From Alphaproteobacteria bacterium (lineage in GTDB: Bacteria; Pseudomonadota; Alphaproteobacteria; Micavibrionales; Micavibrionaceae), in NCBI GenBank assembly GCA_016699735.1, contig CP065008.1, forward strand, positions 2,635,001-2,699,000: a DNA stretch of 64,000 nucleotides. Reading direction: 5' to 3'. The notes below the pieces were generated by a model that worked only from the letters and a program-made list of their open reading frames with translations, was not told the DNA's origin and ran no database searches. The position numbers and the translations under genes are program-made. Each line of letters begins with the position of its first letter. Position 1 is the stretch's first letter. Positions 43,413 to 52,318 of this stretch are shown piece by piece.

Positions 43413-44490
43413 GCCTGTCGGCAATTCCCCGGTAAGCCTCCGCAGCGCGGCTCTCGGGTTGAGCCAGCACAATCGGCACCCCCTCATCGGCTCTGACGCG
43501 GATCTCCCGCTCCAGCGGTATGACCCCAAGAAACGGCACGCCCAGCGCCTTGGCCTCATCCTCAGCACCGCCATGCCCGAAGAGATGCTCCTCATGCCCG
43601 CACTTCGAACAGACATAGGTACTCATATTCTCGACGATCCCCAGAACCGGCACGTTCGTCTTCCCGAACATCGCCGCCGCCCGCCGCGCATCGATTAACG
43701 CGATATCCTGCGGCGTGGAAACGATGACCGCCCCCGTCACCGCAACCTTTTGCGCCAGCGTCAGTTGCACATCCCCCGTCCCGGGCGGCAGGTCAAGAAC
43801 AAGAACATCCAGATCCTGCGGCGCACCTTTTGCATCCCTCATCGCCCAGTCCACATCCCGCAGCAACTGATACAGCGCCGTCTGGATCATCGGCCCGCGC
43901 CAGACCAGCGCGTTCCCCGCCTCGACCATGAATCCGATCGACATGATTTTCATATTGTATTTTGAAAGCGGCACAAGTTTCCGCTGCGCGTCCAGCGCGG
44001 GTTTATAATCCTTTGCCCCCGTCATCGTCGGCACCGAAGGCCCGTAAATATCCGCATCCAGCAACCCGACCTTCAACCCTTCCCCATGCGGAGAATTCGC
44101 CAACGCCGCCGCCAGATTGACCGCCACCGTCGATTTCCCCACGCCGCCCTTCCCCGACCCCACCGCAATAATCGCCTTCGCGGGCAGGACAAGCTTCGGA
44201 TTTTTCACCATCCCGTGCGGATCGAAATGTTCTTTCTGCGGCTTTTTCTCCGCAGTCAGAACCGCGGTGACTTTTGTAACGCCCGGAATCTTGGCAACAA
44301 CCCGCTCCGCCTCCTGCCGCAACCCCTCCAGCTTCGGCCCGCGCACCGGATCGACCTCAAGCATGAAAACAACACTTCCGTCCGCCTGTACAGTAACCCC
44401 GCTCACCATCCCGCCGGAAACGATATCGGCTCCGGTTTCCATATCCAGAACCCCGCGCAAAGCCTGTAAAATCGTTTCTTTCTGAACCAT
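43384..44490 (-). CDS. mrp: Mrp/ApbC iron-sulfur cluster carrier ATPase
   Basis: 368 residues. An N-terminal MIP18/DUF59 domain (residues 1-90) is followed by the P-loop NTPase: deviant Walker A AVGSGKGGVGKSTVAVNLA, DADIYGPSVP, VLDLPPGTGD and the CxxC pair YVCSKCGHEE that holds a bridging cluster. Mrp proteins carry [4Fe-4S] clusters to target proteins. The start is 89 bases from divergent hflK. The gene's 3' end overlaps folA. Confidence 0.93.
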   Translation of the reverse strand: MVQKETILQALRGVLDMETGADIVSGGMVSGVTVQADGSVVFMLEVDPVRGPKLEGLRQEAERVVAKIPGVTKVTAVLTAEKKPQKEHFDPHGMVKNPKLVLPAKAIIAVGSGKGGVGKSTVAVNLAAALANSPHGEGLKVGLLDADIYGPSVPTMTGAKDYKPALDAQRKLVPLSKYNMKIMSIGFMVEAGNALVWRGPMIQTALYQLLRDVDWAMRDAKGAPQDLDVLVLDLPPGTGDVQLTLAQKVAVTGAVIVSTPQDIALIDARRAAAMFGKTNVPVLGIVENMSTYVCSKCGHEEHLFGHGGAEDEAKALGVPFLGVIPLEREIRVRADEGVPIVLAQPESRAAEAYRGIADRLRGALKPRS

Positions 44491-44579
44491 GATTCGTTAA
44501 AGTCTCTATGCTTGCTTTCCGTTGAAAAAGAGCTATATCTTATAGCTCCTGCAAACAACGATATAAAGACATTAAGCAC

Positions 44580-45743
44580 ATGTCCGATCCTTTCGGCCCC
44601 GGCCGCAAAAGAAAAAACCCTTGGAGCAATGACAATCCCGGCGGCCGTAACGATGGACCGCGTGGCCCGTGGGGCGGCGGCGGTCAGGGGGGCGGCTCCA
44701 ACGAACCGCCCGATCTCGATGATTTGATCCGCAAGGCGCAGGATAATCTCCGCAACATCATGCCTTTCGATCTCGGCCCCGGCGCCACCGTCGGACTGTT
44801 CGTTCTCATCGGCGCGATGCTCTGGATGAGCAGCGGCCTCTACATCCTCAACCCCGGTGAACACGCCGTGATCCAGCGCTTCGGTGCCTGGAACCACACG
44901 AAAACGACCGAAGGTCTGGGCTACCATATGCCCTACCCCATCGAAACGCTGACCAAGGTCAACGTCACTGAACTGCGCCGCATGGCCGTCGGTTTTACCG
45001 AAGGCATGACCGGAACGGGCGGAAAAGTTGATAAGACGGACGAAAGCCTGATGCTCACCGCTGACCGCAACATCGTCAATCTGCAGATGTCGCTGCAGTG
45101 GAACATCAAATCGGCCGAAGATTACAGCTTTAACATCAACGACCCGGACCAGACGATCAAGAAAGTCGCCGAAAGCGCGATCCGTGAAGTGGTGGGTCAG
45201 ACCAGTATGTTCCCGATCATCACCACCGAACGCGCCCTTCTGGCGACCAAGGCCAAGGACATTCTCCAGAAAAACCTCGATGAATACAAATCCGGCGTCA
45301 ACATCACGCAGGTGCTGATCCAGAAGGCCGAGGTTCACCCGGAAGTTCAAAACGCCTTCCAGGACGTTCAGTCCGCCAAGCAGGACGCCGAGGATACCGA
45401 AAACAAGGCCGAGGCGCAGAAACAGGACATCCTGCCCCGCGCCCGCGGACAGGCCATCAAACTCGTTCAGGAGGCCGAAGCCTACAAGCAATCGAAAATC
45501 TCACGGGCGCAGGGGGATGCCGAGCGTTTTAAATCCATCTATTCCGCCTATCTGACCGGGAAGGACGTGACGAAGGAACGCATTTTCATCGAAACGATGG
45601 AAGAAATCTTCAAGAATGCGAACAAGACGATTCTTGATGGCGGCACGACAAAGAGCGGCGTTGTCCCCTACCTCCCCCTCGGAGAGGGCACGGCTCCAAA
45701 AGCCCCGGCGCCCATGCCCCCGACCCCCGTAACGCCGAATTAG
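44580..45743 (+). CDS. hflK: FtsH protease regulator HflK
   Basis: 387 residues. The N-terminal 70 residues are Gly/Asn/Pro/Arg-rich, as usual for HflK. One transmembrane helix (TVGLFVLIGAMLWMSSGLYIL) lies near residues 78-98. The SPFH/band-7 domain (NPGEHAVIQRFGAW to VGFTEGM and beyond) and a coiled-coil tail rich in Ala/Glu/Gln follow. With HflC it forms a large periplasmic cage around FtsH. hflC follows after 13 bases and degP after that: one operon. Confidence 0.93.
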   Translation: MSDPFGPGRKRKNPWSNDNPGGRNDGPRGPWGGGGQGGGSNEPPDLDDLIRKAQDNLRNIMPFDLGPGATVGLFVLIGAMLWMSSGLYILNPGEHAVIQRFGAWNHTKTTEGLGYHMPYPIETLTKVNVTELRRMAVGFTEGMTGTGGKVDKTDESLMLTADRNIVNLQMSLQWNIKSAEDYSFNINDPDQTIKKVAESAIREVVGQTSMFPIITTERALLATKAKDILQKNLDEYKSGVNITQVLIQKAEVHPEVQNAFQDVQSAKQDAEDTENKAEAQKQDILPRARGQAIKLVQEAEAYKQSKISRAQGDAERFKSIYSAYLTGKDVTKERIFIETMEEIFKNANKTILDGGTTKSGVVPYLPLGEGTAPKAPAPMPPTPVTPN

Positions 45744-45756
45744 AAAAGGAAAAAAC

Positions 45757-46734
45757 ATGAGGTCGTTTATTCTTTTGGCAGTCTTGGCCGTCGGAACTCT
45801 GGTTCTCACGCAATCGCTCTTTATCGTCGATCAAACCCAGCAGGCCATCGTCCTCCAGCTCGGTCAGCCGCTGGGTGAACCGCGTGGTCCGGGCCTGCAC
45901 TGGAAGACCCCCTTCATCCAGAATGTGCAATTCTTTGACCGCCGCATCCTCTCGGTCGATCCTCCCGCCGAACAGGTCGTCATCTCCAGCACGGCGCAAG
46001 CCGAAAAAACAATACCCAAAAACGCGGACCAGAGCGCACCGGGTCAGAACGGTGCAGAGGAAAAATCAGCCGGGCCAACCATCGAAAACGTCAGCGGCGA
46101 ACCGATAATTGTGGACACCTTCGCCCGTTATAAAATCACGGATCCGCTCCAGTTTCTCAAGACGTTGCGGGCGATTGAAAGTGCGAACTCCCGTCTCGAA
46201 AGTATTTTAAACGACTCGTCGCGTAGCGTATTAGGTCGCTCCTCCCTGACCCAGCTTCTCTCCCCGGAACGCGCCCATATCATGACCGAGATCAAAAAAC
46301 GCGTGAACGAAAAAATCTCGAAGGACCAGCTCGGCATCGAAATCGTGGACGTCCGCATCGTCCGCGCCGACCTCACGCCCGAATTGCGCGAATCAACGGT
46401 ACGCCAGATGATCTCCCAGCTTAAGGAGCGCGCCACCGAACGCCGCGCCAAGGGCGAGGAAAAGGCTTTGGAAATCGTCTCCACCGCCGATAAGGAAAAA
46501 ACCGTGCTCATCGCCGAGGCCGAGCGCAAGGCGCAAGTCATCAAGGGCGAGGGCGATCAGCAGGCCATCAAAATTTACGCCGAGGCTTTTAATGTCGATA
46601 AGGAATTCTACTCCTTCCTGCGCTCGATGGAGGCCTACCGCAACACCCTTGCCTCACCGGAAACGCGCCTGATCCTCTCCCCGGACAGCGAGTTTTTCCG
46701 CTACTTCGAGGCCTACAAAAGCCGTTCCGAATAA
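45757..46734 (+). CDS. hflC: FtsH protease regulator HflC
   Basis: 325 residues. An N-terminal membrane anchor (FILLAVLAVGTLVLTQSLFIV) is followed by the SPFH domain: QAIVLQLGQPLGE, GLHWKTPFIQNV and IVDTFARYKITDP. A coiled-coil tail ends with FYSFLRSMEAYRNTL. Residues about 75-113 carry a Ser/Ala/Gln/Glu-rich insertion (STAQAEKTIPKNADQSAPG region) where most relatives have only a short turn. The insert is probably a disordered loop and may affect cage assembly. It is co-transcribed with hflK. Confidence 0.92.
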   Translation: MRSFILLAVLAVGTLVLTQSLFIVDQTQQAIVLQLGQPLGEPRGPGLHWKTPFIQNVQFFDRRILSVDPPAEQVVISSTAQAEKTIPKNADQSAPGQNGAEEKSAGPTIENVSGEPIIVDTFARYKITDPLQFLKTLRAIESANSRLESILNDSSRSVLGRSSLTQLLSPERAHIMTEIKKRVNEKISKDQLGIEIVDVRIVRADLTPELRESTVRQMISQLKERATERRAKGEEKALEIVSTADKEKTVLIAEAERKAQVIKGEGDQQAIKIYAEAFNVDKEFYSFLRSMEAYRNTLASPETRLILSPDSEFFRYFEAYKSRSE

Positions 46735-46767
46735 AAGACTTAACCCACAAACGATGGAGACAGTCCC

Positions 46768-48267
46768 ATGATGAACAGAAAAAAAACGCTGGCCGTTCTT
46801 GCATCGACGCTTCTCTGCGCCCCGATGGCATTATCCGCGGGTAAACCCGCTTACGCCCGCGATCCCGTAGTACCCTTCGCAGGCGCGCCCGATAGCTTCG
46901 CCGATCTCGCGTCCCGCCTGTCGCCGACCGTCGTCAACATCTCCTCCACCCAGAAAATTGAGGAAGCGCAGGACTACCCGGAAATCCCGCAATTCCCCCC
47001 CGGCTCACCGTTCCAGGATTTCTTCGAGGAATTCATGAACCGCCGGGGCCACGGCGTCCCCTTCGCCCCGCCCAGCATGATGGGCTCGGGCTTCGTCATT
47101 GACGCCCAGAACGGCTATATCGTTACCAACAACCACGTCATTCAGGACGCCGACGAGGTCCGCGTGATCCTGCAGGACAACCAGAGCGTGACCGCCGAAC
47201 TCATCGGCAAGGATCCCGAAACCGACATCGCCGTGTTGAAAGTAGACCCCAAGGGTCTCAACCTCGTCGCCGCCACTTTCGGCAACAGCGATGAAATCCG
47301 CGTCGGCGACTGGATTCTCGCCATCGGTAATCCCTACGGCCTCGGCGGCTCCGTCACGGCGGGGATCGTCTCCGCGCTGGCGCGGGACATCAACTCCGGC
47401 AAATACGACGACTACATCCAGTCCGACGCCGCCATCAACCGCGGCAATTCCGGCGGCCCCATGTTCAACATGAAGGGCGAGGTCATCGGCATCAACACGG
47501 CAATCTTCAGTCCCACCGGCGGCTCCATCGGCATCGGTTTCTCGATCCCCAGCGCCCGCGCCAAGCCTGTGATCGCGCAGCTTATCAAGTTTGGCGAGAC
47601 CCGCCGCGGCTGGCTGGGCGTGAAGATCCAGACCGTGACCCCCGAAATCGCCGAGAGCCTCGGCCTCGATAAGCCCAGAGGCGCCCTCGTCGTGATCGTG
47701 AATAAGGACGGCCCCGCCGACAAGGCCGGCATGAAGGACGGCGACATCGTCCTCTCCTTCGGCGGTCAGGAGATCAAGGAAATGCGCCTCCTCCCCCGCT
47801 TCGTCGCCGAAACGGACATCGACAAGGATGTGGACGTCGAATACTGGCGCGACGGCCAGATCTTTAAGACCAAGGTCAAGGTCGGCCATCTCGAACAAGC
47901 TGAGGAAAGCGGCATGATCGACGAGGGCGAGGGCAAGACTCCCTCCTCTGCCGGCACCGCCATTGAGACCGTGGGTCTGGAGGTCAGCACCCTGACCGAT
48001 GAACTCCGCGCCACCTACAACATCCAGCCCGCCGTGCGCGGCCTCGTTGTCACCTCGGTAAGTGAGATGTCCGAATCCGCCCAGAAGGGCATCGCCCCCG
48101 GCGACGTGATCGTGGAAATCAACCAGCAGCCGGTTTCCCAGCCGCAGCACCTCATCGACGTCATCGAAAAGGCCAAGGGCGCCATGCGCTCCTCCGTCCT
48201 GCTTCTGGTCAATACCGGCGGCGAGGTCCGCTTCGTGGCCCTCAAGCTGCCAACCAAGCAGCCGTAA
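46768..48267 (+). CDS. degP: Do-family periplasmic serine protease/chaperone (DegP/DegQ)
   Basis: 499 residues. It has a signal peptide (LAVLASTLLCAPMALSAG). The catalytic triad is visible: His in VTNNHVIQDAD, Asp in ETDIAVLKVD and Ser in NRGNSGGPMF. Two PDZ domains follow (GWLGVKIQTVTPEIAESLGL and GLVVTSVSEMSESAQKGIAPG). The LA loop (PEIPQFPPGSPFQDFFEEFM) is short and Pro-rich as in DegQ. It degrades or refolds damaged envelope proteins. It lies 33 bases after hflC, a layout frequent in alphaproteobacteria. Confidence 0.93.
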   Translation: MMNRKKTLAVLASTLLCAPMALSAGKPAYARDPVVPFAGAPDSFADLASRLSPTVVNISSTQKIEEAQDYPEIPQFPPGSPFQDFFEEFMNRRGHGVPFAPPSMMGSGFVIDAQNGYIVTNNHVIQDADEVRVILQDNQSVTAELIGKDPETDIAVLKVDPKGLNLVAATFGNSDEIRVGDWILAIGNPYGLGGSVTAGIVSALARDINSGKYDDYIQSDAAINRGNSGGPMFNMKGEVIGINTAIFSPTGGSIGIGFSIPSARAKPVIAQLIKFGETRRGWLGVKIQTVTPEIAESLGLDKPRGALVVIVNKDGPADKAGMKDGDIVLSFGGQEIKEMRLLPRFVAETDIDKDVDVEYWRDGQIFKTKVKVGHLEQAEESGMIDEGEGKTPSSAGTAIETVGLEVSTLTDELRATYNIQPAVRGLVVTSVSEMSESAQKGIAPGDVIVEINQQPVSQPQHLIDVIEKAKGAMRSSVLLLVNTGGEVRFVALKLPTKQP

Positions 48268-48284
48268 GAGACGTTCCTTATGCG

Positions 48285-49103
48285 ATGATGAATCAGGGCG
48301 AGGTCATTACAGGCACATCAACTTGGGTGTCCTGGTGGATAGAACAAAGGAAACATAAACTGCGAGAACAACTATCGGACACAATGTCCGTGAATCCGTT
48401 CATACTTCCGATCTTGTTCGATCTACACGATATCGACAACTTTGAAGAATTAACCGGCTTTATCGTCGGCAGCCATCTAATGGTCGGCCATAACACGGGG
48501 TTCGGAAAACTGATTGACGAAAAAATCCTGCCTAAGGTTTTTGGCACACAAAAACTGGATAAGGACTATAGAAAAAATAATCCCCCCTTTGTAGACTCCT
48601 GCTTTAACGAAATAGACCATGTAATTAGGCGTAAAGACGGATCAACGGACCTCTTGTCCCTTAAGGCAGGTAAGTGGACAATTCAGCTGTCGATGGCACA
48701 ACAGCTTAATCACGCTTTCAATGAAATTTTAAAGAAATACGGAAATAAATTTAATGAAATATCTGTAGGGGTATTTTATGGAACAAAGGAAACGTTGACC
48801 GACAAGTATGACATTTTGCGGGGCATCAACAGGGGCGCAAAACACAACGTTATTGATTTGACCGACAGAGTTTCCGTATACGCGGGCAGGGAGTTTTGGA
48901 CATGGCTGAACGAAGGCGAAAAGCAAACACAAGACTGGATTTTAAGAGGAATAATTGACGGTGTAAGCAAAAGCAACACCAGAAAGGAGGGTGGTGCGCT
49001 ATTAGAAAAATATAGCAAACATATTTCTCAAAAATATCAACACTTCCTAAACAGCGATGGCACTTTTGATTGGAAATCGCTTCTGGAATCGATAAACGGA
49101 TAA
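48285..49103 (+). CDS. Type II restriction endonuclease (PmeII-like)
   Basis: 272 residues. The N-terminal STWVSWWIEQRKHKLREQL is a family-level match to PmeII-type enzymes as I recall them. The nuclease core is in the middle: FNEIDHVIRRKDG, TDLLSLKAGKWTIQ (acid plus K) and QQLNHAFNEI. It should cut a short unmodified site; the site cannot be read here. It converges with the cytosine methyltransferase gene, separated by 2 bases. The gene is AT-rich and sits 17 bases after degP, so the pair looks acquired. Confidence 0.65.
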   Translation: MMNQGEVITGTSTWVSWWIEQRKHKLREQLSDTMSVNPFILPILFDLHDIDNFEELTGFIVGSHLMVGHNTGFGKLIDEKILPKVFGTQKLDKDYRKNNPPFVDSCFNEIDHVIRRKDGSTDLLSLKAGKWTIQLSMAQQLNHAFNEILKKYGNKFNEISVGVFYGTKETLTDKYDILRGINRGAKHNVIDLTDRVSVYAGREFWTWLNEGEKQTQDWILRGIIDGVSKSNTRKEGGALLEKYSKHISQKYQHFLNSDGTFDWKSLLESING

Positions 49104-49105
49104 GA

Positions 49106-50371
49106 TCACGCCCTAGAGCTTTCGCCCTTCCCCTCCTCATCGAACAAACTCATTTGGGCCTTTTGTGATTGGTAGTAACACGTGCTGCCCGCAAAGGATT
49201 CGCCGTTCCTAAAAAACGCTCTTGTCCTGACATGGGGCCGTATATGCGTGACCTTGCTGGTGATTTCATCCCCCATTTCCCCATTTTTTGCTCTCTCCAG
49301 AATATCTATGACCGTTTCTCCGGCCATGCGCCCCAAACGGATGGGAACGGCATTCCCTATCTGCTTAAATTTACTGCCCGTAGAGCCCTGAAACGCCCAG
49401 CAGGCCGGAAACTCCTGTATAGCGGCAGCCTCACCGACGGAGATCGCCCTCAACTCTTTAGGATGACACATACTGGTCCCCGCATGATTAGGCATGGTGA
49501 CAACTGTAGGTGAAGGAAAGTCGAAAGACAGCTTCCTCCAATAGGCGCTTCTCCCGCCTTTCAAGTACCAGCTTTTTCCCATGGACTCTTTTTGAACGTC
49601 CAACGGAAGGGAGCGCCAGTTCCCTCCGGGCGGAACCATGGAAAGATAACTCAGCTTTCTTGGGCTGAAATCCATAACCTCGGGGTAAGGATCGGCAAAA
49701 CCTTTCCCGATAGCATCTCCGAGTGTACGGAATGGCGGCAGACCGTCCTGTGGACGATTGCTGAACATCGGCTGGGGAAATTTGGCCTCAATCCCGTAAA
49801 CATTCCCAATCAGAAAAACCCGCTCCCTGATTTGCGGCGCACCGTAATTAACAGAATTAACGACAAAGCAATCAACCCTGTACCCTATGCCATTAAACTT
49901 TCCGAGCAAAAAACGTATCAGCGATCCGGGCCGCAATAAATCAGGCGACATAGTTTCGGGATCGAAGTCTTTCTTGTTGACAAACGGAATAGACAAAAGA
50001 CCCCGGACATTTTCCATGATGAAAGCCTTGGGACGCAATTCATCGACGACCCTGAAAAATTCGAAGACCATCTGGCCGCGTAAATCCTGTATGCCTTTCC
50101 GGTTGCCAAAAACACTGAAAGATTGGCAGGGCGGGCCACCGACCACAATGTCGGGAGATCCTCCGGCAATAAGCGCCTTAATCTCTTCACACGAAACATT
50201 CGAAATTGATTTGTCCAGAACAGGAATCTCGGGCTTATTATGACGTATTGTAGCAACCGCATCGGCATCTACGTCATTGCAAATCAGGGTTGTTATTCCC
50301 GCTTGCTCAAGGCCGATATCCAAGCCCATGGCTCCGCTGAATAAAGACACCGAATAAAGATTTTCTTTCAT
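49106..50371 (-). CDS. DNA (cytosine-5) methyltransferase
   Basis: 421 residues with the C5-methyltransferase motif order: I (VSLFSGAMGLDIGLEQAGI), IV (GGPPCQSFSVFGNRKG with catalytic Cys), VI (MENVRGLL) and VIII (QIRERVFLIG). The target-recognition region follows, then IX/X (RLGRMAGETVID). It methylates cytosine at C5 in the site of the neighbouring restriction enzyme and protects the host DNA. The two genes converge; regulation is not obvious. AT-rich composition matches its partner and not the chromosome. Confidence 0.9.
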   Translation of the reverse strand: MKENLYSVSLFSGAMGLDIGLEQAGITTLICNDVDADAVATIRHNKPEIPVLDKSISNVSCEEIKALIAGGSPDIVVGGPPCQSFSVFGNRKGIQDLRGQMVFEFFRVVDELRPKAFIMENVRGLLSIPFVNKKDFDPETMSPDLLRPGSLIRFLLGKFNGIGYRVDCFVVNSVNYGAPQIRERVFLIGNVYGIEAKFPQPMFSNRPQDGLPPFRTLGDAIGKGFADPYPEVMDFSPRKLSYLSMVPPGGNWRSLPLDVQKESMGKSWYLKGGRSAYWRKLSFDFPSPTVVTMPNHAGTSMCHPKELRAISVGEAAAIQEFPACWAFQGSTGSKFKQIGNAVPIRLGRMAGETVIDILERAKNGEMGDEITSKVTHIRPHVRTRAFFRNGESFAGSTCYYQSQKAQMSLFDEEGKGESSRA

Positions 50372-50486
50372 GGCTGACAGACGGCAAAGAATGCGATTTA
50401 AGAAATCATATTCTAGCCCTCTGAGGGCATAATCTCAAGAACTGCCGCGAAAATCTGAACAGAAAAAACTGCGGAAAATGCCCGCT

Positions 50487-51362
50487 CTAAATCCCCTTCC
50501 TTCTCCGCTCCCGCCAGAACAGGAACATGCCCGACGCGGTGATAATCAGCCCGCCCGCGATCTTGAACGCATCCGGCAGATGCCCGAACAAGAGATACCC
50601 GAGCAACAGCCCGAACAACATCTGCACATACTGATACGGCGCGACGACCGACGTCGGCGCAAGGATATAACTGGTCGCCACGCAGATCACCGCCAGCCCG
50701 TAACAAAACCCGATCACAAGACACAGCCCCATGAACCGCTGATCGTAAAACGGCACCGCCCCGCCCATCCAGAGATACGTCCCGATCAGCACAAGAATAA
50801 ACGGCCAGAACGCGAAGGGCAGCGCGTTGCCGCTCCCCCCGATCCGCCGCGCCACAAGGTTCGCCAGCCCGAACGTGAAACAGCACGCCAGCGCCAGCCC
50901 ATAGGCCGGGTGAATCTCCTCGAACCCGGGCCGGAACGCCACCACCCCGCCCAGAAACCCGCATAAAATCGCCGCCATGCGATACCGCCCCACCTGCTCC
51001 TTGAAGAAAAACATCGAAAGAACAGTGGTGATAAACGGCGTCAGAAAGAAAATCGTATACGCATCCATGATCGGCACCATCGAAAGCGCCGTCAGCGACA
51101 TACTGGTATTCACCGCCATCAGCAGCCCGCGCAGCAAATGCCATTCAAGGTTCCGCCGGGTAAACAGCGCCCCCCGCCCCCCGAAATACGGAATCACGGC
51201 GGCAAGAATAATCAGCCCGAACACCGCCTGCCAGAACAGGATCGCCACCACCGGATAATCGACGGACGTATATTTCCGCAGCGCATCGCTGACCGAAAAC
51301 GCCGCAAACGCCACCATCGACAAGGCAATGGCCTTTTCCGTATCGTTCCATCCCTTGAACAT
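50487..51362 (-). CDS. DMT superfamily (EamA) transporter
   Basis: 291 residues in two EamA repeats, about ten transmembrane helices. The first repeat ends near residue 135 (TPFITTVLSMFFFKEQVG), the second near residue 275 (YVQMLFGLLLGYLLFGHLPD). Typical substrates are amino acids, nucleotides or drugs; none can be assigned. It is divergent from miaA with a 71-base gap and is separated from the restriction-modification pair by 115 bases. The window holds two further EamA genes at its right end. Confidence 0.85.
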   Translation of the reverse strand: MFKGWNDTEKAIALSMVAFAAFSVSDALRKYTSVDYPVVAILFWQAVFGLIILAAVIPYFGGRGALFTRRNLEWHLLRGLLMAVNTSMSLTALSMVPIMDAYTIFFLTPFITTVLSMFFFKEQVGRYRMAAILCGFLGGVVAFRPGFEEIHPAYGLALACCFTFGLANLVARRIGGSGNALPFAFWPFILVLIGTYLWMGGAVPFYDQRFMGLCLVIGFCYGLAVICVATSYILAPTSVVAPYQYVQMLFGLLLGYLLFGHLPDAFKIAGGLIITASGMFLFWRERRRKGI

Positions 51363-51433
51363 GGGATTGCAGCCTTCTGGGTTTGATGAAAGGAAAACTC
51401 ACACTATAATCGCCCGCGAAGGGACGCAAGAGG

Positions 51434-52318
51434 ATGACGCAGAAAAACGAAAAGGACGGCCACGCCATCCGCATCATCGCCGGCCCGACCGCGAGCGGCA
51501 AATCCGCACGGGCGATAGAAATCGCGCAGCAAGAGAACGGCGTCATCATCAACTGCGATTCCATGCAAATCTTCGACGGCCTGCCGATCCTCACCGCTCA
51601 GCCCCCGCCCGCAGACCGCGAAAAGGCCGAACATAAACTCTACAGCGCCCTCCACCCGAACGACCCCTGCTCCGCCGGAGAGTGGCGCCGGAGAGCAGAC
51701 CCCGTCATCCGCGAAACCCTGACGCAGGGCAAAACCCCGATCATCGTCGGCGGAACGGGCCTCTATATCAAGGCGCTGACCGAGGGGCTTTCTCCCATCC
51801 CCCCCGTGCCGGACGATATCCGCGCCGCCGCCGTGGCCAAACAAAAGCTCCTCGGCAACCCCGCCTTCCACACGGAACTCGAAAAACGCGACCCCGTCAT
51901 GGCCGCCCGCTTCCACCCCTCCCACACCGCAAGACTCATCAGAGCGTGGGAGGTATTGGACGCCACCGGAAAATCGCTGGCCGAATGGCAGAAGGAAGAT
52001 AGGCTCGCCCCGCCCGACGACTGGAATTTTGAAATCGAACTCATCATCCCCGATCGCCCCGTGCAGCATCAACGCTGCAACGACCGCCTCCTCTGGATGA
52101 TCGACAATGGCGTGCTGGAGGAAATCGAGGAATTTGCAAAACGGGTGGACAGCGGCGAAATCCGCTCCGATACCCCCCTGCTCAAGGCGCTGGGTTACCA
52201 ACAGCTTCTGGCCTATATCAACGGCGAACGCTCAAAGGAAGACGCCATCGCTCAGGCTCAGGCCAAAACCCGCCAATACGCCAAGCAGCAGGTCACATGG
52301 TTTAGGCATCAGCTTTGA
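51434..52318 (+). CDS. miaA: tRNA dimethylallyltransferase
   Basis: 294 residues. The P-loop is IIAGPTASGKSARAIEIA. The substrate-site motif NCDSMQIFDGLPILTAQPP and the catalytic Asp in this motif, PIIVGGTGLYIKALTEG and the FARRQYAKQQ-like tail (RQYAKQQVTWFR) all fit MiaA. It adds a dimethylallyl group to A37 of UNN-decoding tRNAs. Its last 17 bases overlap the convergent membrane-protein gene. miaA near ilvB is the usual order in this class. Confidence 0.95.
   Translation: MTQKNEKDGHAIRIIAGPTASGKSARAIEIAQQENGVIINCDSMQIFDGLPILTAQPPPADREKAEHKLYSALHPNDPCSAGEWRRRADPVIRETLTQGKTPIIVGGTGLYIKALTEGLSPIPPVPDDIRAAAVAKQKLLGNPAFHTELEKRDPVMAARFHPSHTARLIRAWEVLDATGKSLAEWQKEDRLAPPDDWNFEIELIIPDRPVQHQRCNDRLLWMIDNGVLEEIEEFAKRVDSGEIRSDTPLLKALGYQQLLAYINGERSKEDAIAQAQAKTRQYAKQQVTWFRHQL

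Noticed and set aside
44403..45491. Minus-strand frame of 362 codons spanning the mrp-hflK gap
   Set aside because: Covers hflK in antisense and the divergent promoter region; no domain.
47005..48150. Minus-strand frame of 381 codons
   Set aside because: Antisense to degP with His/Asp/Gly-rich composition, a frame shadow.
50416..50428. Perfect palindrome GCCCTCTGAGGGC
   Set aside because: A 6-bp stem with a 1-base loop cannot form a normal terminator hairpin and no T-run follows; probably chance.
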